Assembly: GCF_932526225.1 (NCBI RefSeq)
Contig: NC_064040.1
Span: 994,001-1,058,000, forward strand
Source of the DNA: Nematostella vectensis
Taxonomy: Eukaryota > Cnidaria > Anthozoa > Actiniaria > Edwardsiidae
DNA length: 64,000 bases
Direction of reading: 5' to 3'
In this document: piece by piece, positions 51,075 through 62,783 of the stretch
How positions within the stretch are numbered: the first letter of the stretch is position 1
Layout of the letters: each line of letters begins with the position of its first letter
The notes under the pieces: generated by a model
What the model was told of the DNA's origin: nothing
Seen by the model: the letters and a program-made list of their open reading frames with translations, nothing else
Database searches by the model: none
Made by a program: the position numbers and the translations under genes

Positions 51075-52763
51075 TTTTGCAAGGTTATCCCAACCCGCGC
51101 ATTAATGGGGAGGACAATAACCAGGATCCCAGGCCTGTAATACGGTTACGCCACGCACAGCTCGCCGAGATTGTGGATGACCAAAAATAGAGGTCTATTT
51201 GGGCGTCTTCGGTCCCTTGGGGACTCGCCATGCGCACGGGCGCATCTCTTTTATTGTGTACATGACATCAAATTAGCGAAGAAAAAAGACGCTGTTTTGG
51301 TATCATGTGAAAAGCATAAAATAAATAGAAATAAAGACGTAAGGGGGGAGAATATTGACATCTTCATATTAGACTATTGACAAAATCCGCAATTTTGTCT
51401 ACGCTGACTAAGTAAAGCTGTATTTTACTTTAAAGGGGCAGCAGCATAGTACTGCGCATGTCTGGAGTCAGTGATTATTGTAGGCTTTTAAGTGTCTACA
51501 AACAGTTGAACTTTTTAAAAGCTGTCAATACCTTATTAAATAATATGCAATATTATATTGAAAACTATGTTAATGGACAGTTTGTGGTCATTTTTTTTGT
51601 TTTGTTTAAAGTCTCCCACATGTACCAAAAGCTCATAAGTCAGTATTAGAATTTCACTGAAGTTCATTGTGTCAGGGCTCTAGAGCTATTGCAAATCTCT
51701 TAACCATGACACTCCCCCTTTAAAGGAAAGTAAAAAAAAATCAAAATTGTTGGTGGGGGTCTCTGCTGTGTTTGTTTTCTTTTTAGTTTTGTTCTATTAT
51801 TATTATTATTTTCTTTTTTAGAGGGGGAGGGGAATTCAGCTAAAAATAGCCAAGGGTCAATTCAAGCAACTAGTACAAAAGATGTTTTTTTGCAGTCCTT
51901 TATTCAATATATTCAAGGTTATCATGCAATTCTGTTGTTTGACTGCATATATATATATATATTTTCTTTCTTTTCATTACAAGTTCTATATGTGTAAGTG
52001 GTGACCATAGCTATGATTACTATTATTCAGAATATTTTTTTACCTACTAACAGAAAACAACTTGACTGCAAAACACTTACTGTAGGGCACTCGATATTAG
52101 GCATTACTTTCATGTGGATGTAAGGTTGAAATGTCAAAACCTTCATTAACCCGTGAACTACGCTTTAGCGTATTACACTTTGTGGTGATCTGATTCTATT
52201 GTTCTTTTTTGTGTTTTACTAACTATTACCGTTTAACTATCACACTTTGTTTCACGGGTTAATGAAAACCACTTTAATTACTTACAGTAGTTCTTTTTTA
52301 ATATTAATATTTACTTGTATAATTTAGATGAGCAATACATATTTCTTTATGGCTTTGTAGAGCTCATCTCGTTCCTCATAAATAACAAACAAAATGAAGT
52401 TTGTTCTTATTTTGGTGCAAAGGAATCTACAGTAGTTTTCTAATCAGATAATTGTTTTTCTTTTAACACTCACCTGTTATTTCAACAGCCTTACTTGAGT
52501 TTGCTTGTCTCAGAAATAGACTTTGCTTAATAAACAAAGACATGTTACAAACTTATTTAATAATAGGTAACAACTGCAATAATGTATGAAGAGAGTGCCC
52601 CTCTCTTCCCCCTGCTATTGTTGAAATTATGCTCAATAAACTTTTACCTCTTCCCTCTCCACCAGTTAAGCATTCTATGTATGCTTCCCTGTACAAAATG
52701 CACCCCTTCAAATTGAACATTAAAGTTCACATACTTGTTTACTTCCTCAAACTCTTTGCTTTG

Positions 52764-54767
52764 TGTTTTTTGTTAACTTCCTAGGAACAAATTGAATACA
52801 TATAATCAATAAATCCAGCAAGCTTATTTTGCAAACTCACTTTTTTTTTTTATTTTTGCGCAAAACCAATCAGGATTAGGGGGGTCAAGCACAAAGAAAG
52901 AAAACGAATAAAAAAAAAAGCCCATTGGCCTGGGATCGAACCCGGTCTGAAGAACAAAACGGAAACCATACATACGGATTACCCAATCGGTATGGCAGCA
53001 CAAGGCTTTTACGGAAGGCTGTAAAGAACCCGAAGGCCCCAAGCACCGATATTTCCGAGCGAATATGCTGTACAACACTCTTGCAAGGTTATCCCAACCC
53101 GCGCATTAATGGGGAGGACAATAACCAGGATCCCAGGCCTGTAATACGGTTACGCCACGCACAGCTCGCCGAGATTGTGGATGACAAAAAATAGAGGTCT
53201 ATTTGGGCGTCTTGGGTCCCTTGGGGACTCGCCATGCGCACGGGCGCATCTCTTTTATTGTGTACATGACATCAAATTAGCGAAGAAAAAAGACGCTGTT
53301 TTGGTATCATGTGAAAAGCATAAAATAAATAGAAATAAAGACGTAAGGGGGGAGAATATTGACATCTTCATATTAGAATATTGACAAAATCCGCAATTTT
53401 GTCTACGCTGACTAAGTAAAGCTGTATTTTACTTTAAAGGGGCAGCAGCATAGTACTGCGCATGTCTGGAGTCAGTGTTTATTGTAGGCTTTTATGTGTC
53501 TACAAACAGTTGAACTTTTTAAAAGCTGTCAATACCTTATTAAATAATATGCAATATTATATTGAAAACTATGTTAATGGACAGTTTGTGGTCATTTTTT
53601 TTGTTTTGTTTAAAGTCTCCCACATGTACCAAAAGCTCATAAGTCAGTATTAGAATTTCACTGAAGTTCATTGTGTCAGGGCTCTAGAGCTATTGCAAAT
53701 CTCTTAACCATGACACTCCCCTTTTAAAGGAAAGTAAAAAAAATCAAAATTGTTGGTGGGGGTCTCTGTTGTGTTTGTTTTCTTTTTAGTTTTGTTCTAT
53801 TATTATTATTATTATTTTCTTTTTTAGAGGGGGAGGGGAATTCAGCTAAAAATAGCCAAGGGTCAATTCAAGCAACTAGTACAAAAGATGTTTTTTTGCA
53901 GTCTTTTATTCAATATATTCAAAGTTATCATGCAATTCTGTTGTTTGACTGCATATATATATATTTTTTCTTTCTTTTCATTACAAGTTCTATATGTGTA
54001 AGTGGTGACCATAGCTATGATTACTATTATTTAGAATATTTTTTTACCTACTAACAGAAAACAACTTGACTGCAAAACACTTAATGTAGGGCACTCGATA
54101 TTAGGCATTACTTTCATGTGGATGTAAGGTTGAAATGTCAAAACCTTCATTAACCCGTGAACTACGCTTTAGCGTATTACACTTTGTGGTGATCTGATTC
54201 TATTGTTCTTTTTTGTGTTTTACTAACTATTACCGTTTAACTATCACACTTTGTTTCACGGGTTAATGAAAACCACTCTAATTACTTACAGTAGTTCTTT
54301 TTTAATATTATTATTTACTTGTATAATTTAGATGAGCAATACATATTTCTTTATGGCTTTGTAGAGCTCATCTCGTTCCTCATAAATAACAAACAAAATG
54401 AAGTTTGTTCTTATTTTGGTGCAAAGGAATCTACAGTAGTTTTCTAATCAGATAATTGTTTTTCTTTTAACACTCACCTGTTATTTCAACAGCCTTACTT
54501 GAGTTTGCTTGTCTCAGAAATAGACCTTGCTTAATAAACAAAGACATGTTACAAACTTATTTAATAATAGGTAACAACTGCAATAATGTATGAAGAGAGT
54601 GCCCCTCTCTTCCCCCTGCTATTGTTGAAATTATGCTCAATAAACTTTTACCTCTTCCCTCTCCACCAGTTAAGCATTCTATGTATGCTTCCCTGTACAA
54701 AATGCACCCCTTCAAATTGAACATTAAAGTTCACATACTTGTTTACTTCCTCAAACTCTTTGCTTTG
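52764..54767 (+). repeat. Satellite unit 27 (2,004 bp)
   Basis: Markers CTTTTATGTGTCTAC, CACTTAATGTAGG and a second ATT-run expansion, shared with unit 30. The T-tract at the head is uninterrupted (CACTTTTTTTTTTTATTT). B-box-like site at 52932-52942. Confidence 0.97.
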
Positions 54768-56771
54768 TGTTTTTTGTTAACTTCCTAGGAACAAATTGAA
54801 TACATATAATCAATAAATCCAGCAAGCTTATTTTGCAAACTCACTTTTTTTTATTATTTTTGCGCAAAACCAATCAGGATTAGGGGGGTCAAGCACAAAG
54901 AAAGAAAACGAATAAAAAAAAAAGCCCATTGGCCTGGGATCGAACCCGGTCTGAAGAACAAAACGGAAACCTTACATACGGATTACCCAATCGGTATGGC
55001 AGCACAAGGCTTTTACGGAAGGCTGTAAAGAACCCGAAGGCCCCAAGCACCGATATTTCCGAGCGAATATGCTGTACAACACTCTTGCAAGGTTATCCCA
55101 ACCCGCGCATTAATGGGGAGGACAATAACCAGGATCCCAGGCCTGTAATACGGTTACGCCACGCACAGCTCGCCGAGATTGTGGATGACAAAAAATAGAG
55201 GTCTATTTGGGCGTCTTGGGTCCCTTGGGGACTCGCCATGCGCACGGGCGCATCTCTTTTATTGTGTACATGACATCAAATTAGCGAAGAAAAAAGACGC
55301 TGTTTTGGTATCATGTGAAAAGCATAAAATAAATAGAAATAAAGACGTAAGGGGGGAGAATATTGACATCTTCATATTAGAATATTGACAAAATCCGCAA
55401 TTTTGTCTACGCTGACTAAGTAAAGCTGTATTTTACTTTAAAGGGGCAGCAGCATAGTACTGCGCATGTCTGGAGTCAGTGTTTATTGTAGGCTTTTATG
55501 TGTCTACAAACAGTTGAACTTTTTAAAAGCTGTCAATACCTTATTAAATAATATGCAATATTATATTGAAAACTATGTTAATGGACAGTTTGCGGTCATT
55601 TTTTTTGTTTTGTTTAAAGTCTCCCACATGTACCAAAAGCTCATAAGTCAGTATTAGAATTTCACTGAAGTTCATTGTGTCAGGGCTCTAGAGCTATTGC
55701 AAATCTCTTAACCATGACACTCCCCTTTTAAAGGAAAGTAAAAAAAATCAAAATTGTTGGTGGGGGTCTCTGTTGTGTTTGTTTTCTTTTTAGTTTTGTT
55801 CTATTATTATTATTATTATTTTCTTTTTTAGAGGGGGAGGGGAATTCAGCTAAAAATAGCCAAGGGTCAATTCAAGCAACTAGTACAAAAGATGTTTTTT
55901 TGCAGTCTTTTATTCAATATATTCAAGGTTATCATGCAATTCTGTTGTTTGACTGCATATATATATATTTTTTCTTTCTTTTCATTACAAGTTCTATATG
56001 TGTAAGTGGTGACCATAGCTATGATTACTATTATTTAGAATATTTTTTTACCTACTAACAGAAAACAACTTGACTGCAAAACACTTACTGTAGGGCACTC
56101 GATATTAGGCATTACTTTCATGTGGATGTAAGGTTGAAATGTCAAAACCTTCATTAACCCGTGAACTACGCTTTAGCGTATTACACTTTGTGGTGATCTG
56201 ATTCTATTGTTCTTTTTTGTGTTTTACTAACTATTACCGTTTAACTATCACACTTTGTTTCACGGGTTAATGAAAACCACTCTAATTACTTACAGTAGTT
56301 CTTTTTTGATATTATCATTTACTTGTATAATTTAGATGAGCAATACATATTTCTTTATGGCTTTGTAGAGCTCACCTCGTTCCTCATAAATAGCAAACAA
56401 AATGAAGCTTGTTCTCATTTTGGTGCAAAGGAATCTACAGTAGTTTTCTAATCAGATAATTGTTTTTTTTTAACACTCACCTGTTATTTCAACAGCTCTT
56501 ACTTGAGTTTGCTTGTCTCAGAAATAGACCTTGCTTAATAAACAAAGACATGTTACAAACTTATTAAATAATAGGTAACAACTGCAATATTGTATGAAGA
56601 GAGTGCCCCTCTCTTCCCCCTGCTATTGTTGAAATTATGCTCAATAAACTTTTACCTCTTCCCTCTCCACAAGTTAAGCATTCTATGTATGCTTCCCTGT
56701 ACAAAATGCACCCCTTCAAATAGAACATTAAAGTTCACATACTTGTTTACTTCCTCAAACTCTTTGCTTTG
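54768..56771 (+). repeat. Satellite unit 28 (2,004 bp)
   Basis: The first half resembles unit 27. The second half carries TTTTTTGATATTATC, CTCACCTCGTTCC and AATAGCAAAC, shared with units 30 and 31. B-box-like site at 54936-54946. Confidence 0.97.
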
Positions 56772-58774
56772 TGTTTTTTGTTAACTTCCTAGGAACAAAT
56801 TGAATACATATAATCAATAAATCCAGCAAGCTTATTTTGCAAACTCACTTTTTTTTATTATTTTTGCGCAAAACCAATCAGGATTAGGGGGGTCAAGCAC
56901 AAAGAAAGAAGACGAATAAAAAAAAAACCCATTGGCCTGGGATCGAACCCGGTCTGAAGAACAAAACGGAAACCATACATACGGATTACCCAATCGGTAT
57001 GGCAGCACAAGGCTTTTACGGAAGGCTGTAAAGAACCCGAAGGCCCCAAGCACCGATATTTCCGAGCGAATATGCTGTACAACACTCTTGCAAGGTTATC
57101 CCAACCCGCGCATTAATGGGGAGGACAATAACCAGGATCCCAGGCCTGTAATACGGTTACGCCACGCACAGCTCGCCGAGATTGTGGATGACAAAAAATA
57201 GAGGTCTATTTGGGCGTCTTGGGTCCCTTGGGGACTCGCCATGCGCACGGGCGCATCTCTTTTATTGTGTACATGACATCAAATTAGCGAAGAAAAAAGA
57301 CGCTGTTTTGGTATCATGTGAAAAGCATAAAATAAATAGAAATAAAGACGTAAGGGGGGAGAATATTGACATATTCATATTAGAATATTGACAAAATCCG
57401 CAATATTGTCTACGCTGACTAAGTAAAGCTGTATTTTACTTTAAAGGGGCAGCAGCATAGTACTGCGCATGTCTGGAGTCAGTGTTTATTGTAGGCTTTT
57501 AAGTGTCTACAAACAGTTGAACTTTTTAAAAGCTGTCAATACCTTATTAAATAATATGCAATATTATATTGAAAACTATGTTAATGGACAGTTTGTGGTC
57601 ATTTTTTTTGTTTTGTTTAAAGTCTCCCACATGTACCAAAAGCTCATAAGTCAGTATTAGAATTTCACTGAAGTTCATTGTGTCAGGGCTCTAGAGCTAT
57701 TGCAAATCTCTTAACCATGACACTCCCCCTTTAAAGGAAAGTAAAAAAAAATCAAAATTGTTGGTGGGGGTCTCTGCTGTGTTTGTTTTCTTTTTAGTTT
57801 TGTTCTATTATTATTATTATTTTCTTTTTTAGAGGGGGAGGGGAATTCAGCTAAAAATAGCCAAGGGTCAATTCAAGCAACTAGTACAAAAGATGTTTTT
57901 TTGCAGTCCTTTATTCAATATATTCAAGGTTATCATGCAATTCTGTTGTTTGACTGCATATATATATATATATTTTCTTTCTTTTCATTACAAGTTCTAT
58001 ATGTGTAAGTGGTGACCATAGCTATGATTACTATTATTCAGAATATTTTTTTACCTACTAACAGAAAACAACTTGACTGCAAAACACTTACTGTAGGGCA
58101 CTCGATATTAGGCATTACTTTCATGTGGATGTAAGGTTGAAATGTCAAAACCTTCATTAACCCGTGAACTACGCTTTAGCGTATTACACTTTGTGGTGAT
58201 CTGATTCTATTGTTCTTTTTTGTGTTTTACTAACTATTACCGTTTAACTATCACACTTTGTTTCACGGGTTAATGAAAACCACTTTAATTACTTACAGTA
58301 GTTCTTTTTTAATATTAATATTTACTTGTATAATTTAGATGAGCAATACATATTTCTTTATGGCTTTGTAGAGCTCATCTCGTTCCTCATAAATAACAAA
58401 CAAAATGAAGTTTGTTCTTATTTTGGTGCAAAGGAATCTACAGTAGTTTTCTAATCAGATAATTGTTTTTCTTTTAACACTCACCTGTTATTTCAACAGC
58501 CTTACTTGAGTTTGCTTGTCTCAGAAATAGACCTTGCTTAATAAACAAAGACATGTTACAAACTTATTTAATAATAGGTAACAACTGCAATAATGTATGA
58601 AGAGAGTGCCCCTCTCTTCCCCCTGCTATTGTTGAAATTATGCTCAATAAACTTTTACCTCTTCCCTCTCCACCAGTTAAGCATTCTATGTATGCTTCCC
58701 TGTACAAAATGCACCCCTTCAAATTGAACATTAAAGTTCACATACTTGTTTACTTCCTCAAACTCTTTGCTTTG
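56772..58774 (+). repeat. Satellite unit 29 (2,003 bp), relative of unit 26 without the LINE
   Basis: The second half shares with unit 26 CCACTTTAATTAC and AATATTAATATTTAC, plus the combination AACCATGACACTCCCCCTTT. The LINE target site is intact (GTACAACACTCTTGCAAGG near 57078). B-box-like site at 56939-56949. Confidence 0.97.
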
Positions 58775-60778
58775 TGTTTTTTGTTAACTTCCTAGGAACA
58801 AATTGAATACATATAATCAATAAATCCAGCAAGCTTATTTTGCAAACTCACTTTTTTTTATTATTTTTGCGCAAAACCAATCAGGATTAGGGGGGTCAAG
58901 CACAAAGGAAGAAAACGAATAAAAAAAAAAGCCCATTGGCCTGGGATCGAACCCGGTCTGAAGAACAAAACGGAAACCATACATACGGATTACCCAATCG
59001 GTATGGCAGCACAAGGCTTTTACGGAAGGCTGTAAAGAACCCGAAGGCCCCAAGCACCGATATTTCCGAGCGAATATGCTGTACAACACTCTTGCAAGGT
59101 TATCCCAACCCGCGCATTAATGGGGAGGACAATAACCAGGATCCCAGGCCTGTAATACGGTTACGCCACGCACAGCTCGCCGAGATTGTGGATGACAAAA
59201 AATAGAGGTCTATTTGGGCGTCTTGGGTCCCTTGGGGACTCGCCATGCGCACGGGCGCATCTCTTTTATTGTGTACATGACATCAAATTAGCGAAGAAAA
59301 AAGACGCTGTTTTGGTATCATGTGAAAAGCATAAAATAAATAGAAATAAAGACGTAAGGGGGGAGAATATTGACATCTTCATATTAGAATATTGACAAAA
59401 TCCGCAATTTTGTCTACGCTGACTAAGTAAAGCTGTATTTTACTTTAAAGGGGCAGCAGCATAGTACTGCGCATGTCTGGAGTCAGTGTTTATTGTAGGC
59501 TTTTATGTGTCTACAAACAGTTGAACTTTTTAAAAGCTGTCAATACCTTATTAAATAATATGCAATATTATATTGAAAACTATGTTAATGGACAGTTTGT
59601 GGTCATTTTTTTTGTTTTGTTTAAAGTCTCCCACATGTACCAAAAGCTCATAAGTCAGTATTAGAATTTCACTGAAGTTCATTGTGTCAGGGCTCTAGAG
59701 CTATTGCAAATCTCTTAACCATGACACTCCCCTTTTAAAGGAAAGTAAAAAAAATCAAAATTGTTGGTGGGGGTCTCTGTTGTGTTTGTTTTCTTTTTAG
59801 TTGTGTTCTATTATTATTATTATTATTTTCTTTTTTAGAGGGGGAGGGGAATTCAGCTAAAAATAGCCAAGGGTCAATTCAAGCAACTAGTACAAAAGAT
59901 GTTTTTTTGCAGTCTTTTATTCAATATATTCAAGGTTATCATGCAATTCTGTTGTTTGACTGCATATATATATATTTTTTCTTTCTTTTCATTACAAGTT
60001 CTATATGTGTAAGTGGTGACCATAGCTATGATTACTATTATTTAGAATATTTTTTTACCTACTAACAGAAAACAACTTGACTGCAAAACACTTAATGTAG
60101 GGCACTCGATATTAGGCATTACTTTCATGTGGATGTAAGGTTGAAATGTCAAAACCTTCATTAACCCGTGAACTACGCTTTAGCGTATTACACTTTGTGG
60201 TGATCTGATTCTATTGTTCTTTTTTGTGTTTTACTAACTATTACCGTTTAACTATCACACTTTGTTTCACGGGTTAATGAAAACCACTCTAATTACTTAC
60301 AGTAGTTCTTTTTTGATATTATCATTTACTTGTATAATTTAGATGAGCAATACATATTTCTTTATGGCTTTGTAGAGCTCACCTCGTTCCTCATAAATAG
60401 CAAACAAAATGAAGTTTGTTCTCATTTTGGTGCAAAGGAATCTACAGTAGTTTTCTAATCAGATAATTGTTTTTCTTTTAACACTCACCTCTTATTTCAA
60501 CAGCCTTACTTGAGTTTGCTTGTCTTAGAAATAGACCTTGCTTAATAAACAAAGACATGTTACAAACTTATTAAATAATAGGTAACAACTGCAATATTGT
60601 ATGAAGAGAGTGCCCCTCTCTTCCCCCTGCTATTGTTGAAATTATGCTCAATAAACTTTTACCTCTTCCCTCTCCACCAGTTAAGCATTCTATGTATGCT
60701 TCCCTGTACAAAATGCACCCCTTCAAATAGAACATTAAAGTTCACATACTTGTTTACTTCCTCAAACTCTTTGCTTTG
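58775..60778 (+). repeat. Satellite unit 30 (2,004 bp)
   Basis: Resembles unit 27 up to about 60,300 (CTTTTATGTG, CACTTAATGTAGG), then units 28 and 31 (TTTTTTGATATTATC). B-box-like site at 58943-58953. Confidence 0.97.
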
Positions 60779-62783
60779 TGTTTTTTGTTAACTTCCTAGG
60801 AACAAATTGAATACATATAATCAATAAATCCAGCAAGCTTATTTTGCAAACTCACTTTTTTTTATTATTTTTGCGCAAAACCAATCAGGATTAGGGGGGT
60901 CAAGCACAAAGAAAGAAAACGAATAAAAAAAAAAGCCCATTGGCCTGGGATCGAACCCGGTCTGAAGAACAAAACGGAAACCATACATACGGATTACCCA
61001 ATCGGTATGGCAGCACAAGGCTTTTACGGAAGGCTGTAAAGAACCCGAAGGCCCCAAGCACCGATATTTCCGAGCGAATATGCTGTACAACACTCTTGCA
61101 AGGTTATCCCAACCCGCGCATTAATGGGGAGGACAATAACCAGGATCCCAGGCCTGTAATACGGTTACGCCACGCACAGCTCGCCGAGATTGTGGATGAC
61201 AAAAAATAGAGGTCTATTTGGGCGTCTTGGGTCCCTTGGGGACTCGCCATGCGCACGGGCGCATCTCTTTTATTGTGTACATGACATCAAATTAGCGAAG
61301 AAAAAAGACGCTGTTTTGGTATCATGTGAAAAGCATAAAATAAATAGAAATAAAGACGTAAGGGGGGAGAATATTGACATATTCATATTAGAATATTGAC
61401 AAAATCCGCAATATTGTCTACGCTGACTAAGTAAAGCTGTATTTTACTTTAAAGGGGCAGCAGCATAGTACTGCGCATGTCTGGAGTCAGTGTTTATTGT
61501 AGGCTTTTAAGTGTCTACAAACAGTTGAACTTTTTAAAAGCTGTCAATACCTTATCAAATAATATGCAATATTATATTGAAAACTATGTTAATGGACAGT
61601 TTGTGGTCATTTTTTGTGTTTTGTTTAAAGTCTCCCACATGTACCAAAAGCTCATAAGTCAGTATTAGAATTTCACTGAAGTTCATTGTGTCAGGGCTCT
61701 AGAGCTATTGCAAATCTCTTAACCATGACACTCCCCTTTTAAAGGAAAGTAAAAAAAAATCAAAATTGTTGGTGGGGTTCTCTGTTGTGTTTGTTTTCTT
61801 TTTAGTTTTGTTCTATTATTATTATTATTATTTTCTTTTTTAGAGGGGGATGGGAATTCAGATAAAAATAGCCAAGGGTCAATTCAAGCAACTAGTACAA
61901 AAGATGTTTTTTTGCAGTCCTTTATTCAATATATTCAAGGTTATCATGCAATTCTGTTGTTTGACTGCATATATATATATGTTTTCTTTCTTTTCATTAC
62001 AAGTTCTATATGTGTAAGTGGTGACCATAGCTATGATTACTATTATTTAGAATATTTTTTTACCTACTAACAGAAAACAACTTGACTGCAAAACACTTAC
62101 TGTAGGGCACTCGATATTAGGCATTACTTTCATGTGGATGTAAGGTTGAAATGTCAAAACCTTCATTAACCCGTGAACTACGCTTTAGCGTATTACACTT
62201 TGTGGTGATCTGATTCTATTGTTCTTTTTTGTGTTTTACTAACTATTACCGTTTAACTATCACACTTTGTTTCACGGGTTAATGAAAACCACTCTAATTA
62301 CTTACAGTAGTTCTTTTTTGATATTATCATTTACTTGTATAATTTAGATGAGCAATACATATTTCTTTATCGCTTTGTAGAGCTCACCTCGTTCCTCATA
62401 AATAGCAAACAAAATGAAGTTTGTTCTTATTTTGGTGCAAAGGAATCTACAGTAGTTTTCTAATCAGATAATTGTTTTTCTTTTAACACTCACCTGTTAT
62501 TTCAACAGCCTTACTTGAGTTTGCTTGTCTTAGAAATAGACCTTGCTTAATAAACAAAGACATGTTACAAACTTATTAAATAATAGGTAACAACTGCAAT
62601 ATTGTATGAAGAGAGTGCCCCTCTCTTCCCCCTGCTATTGTTGAAATTATGCTCAATAAACTCTTACCTCTTTCCTCTCCACCAGTTAAGCATTCTATGT
62701 ATGCTTCCCTGTACAAAATGCACCCCTTCAAATAGAACATTAAAGTTCACATACTTGTTTACTTCCTCAAACTCTTTGCTTTG
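60779..62783 (+). repeat. Satellite unit 31 (2,005 bp)
   Basis: Shares TTTTTTGATATTATC and GTCTTAGAAATAG with neighbouring units. Private changes include GAGGGGGATGGGAATTC and a longer AT stretch ending in ATATGTTTTC. B-box-like site at 60947-60957. Confidence 0.97.

Larger units (their letters stand above)
50231..51076 (-). mobile_element. 5'-truncated LINE (CR1/L2/Jockey-like) inserted in unit 26
   Basis: An 846 bp insertion splits the satellite between GTACAACAC and TTGCAAGG. On the minus strand it encodes the C-terminus of a LINE ORF2-type protein, then a 3' UTR of about 350 bp, AATAAA (50262-50257), and a TTG-repeat tail merging into host GTGTTGTACAGC. The tail and target share GTTGT, consistent with target-primed insertion. 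I find no clear target duplication, and about 2 bp (TC) of host sequence appear lost. The 5' junction carries an 18 bp sequence tandemly repeated at 51036-51053 and 51054-51071. The element is dead through truncation. Confidence 0.85.
49911..52763 (+). repeat. Satellite unit 26 (2,853 bp), interrupted by a LINE fragment
   Basis: Satellite sequence runs to about 50230, is interrupted by about 846 bp of LINE, and resumes at about 51077 with TTGCAAGGTTATCC. The head is a hybrid of both subtypes (CCAATCAGGATTAAGGGGG). B-box-like site at 50084-50094, followed by CTTAAG instead of CTGAAG. Confidence 0.97.
51400..60300 (+). repeat. Partial higher-order repeat: about 51400-54290 related to about 57410-60300
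   Basis: The second half of unit 26 and most of unit 27 recur in units 29 and 30 with a shift of about 6,011 bp, judged from shared variants (CCACTTTAATTAC, AATATTAATATT, TTTTATGTGTC, CTTAATGTAGG). After about 54,290 and 60,300 the two copies diverge. Unit 30 then resembles units 28 and 31, so this region is a mosaic. Confidence 0.7.
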
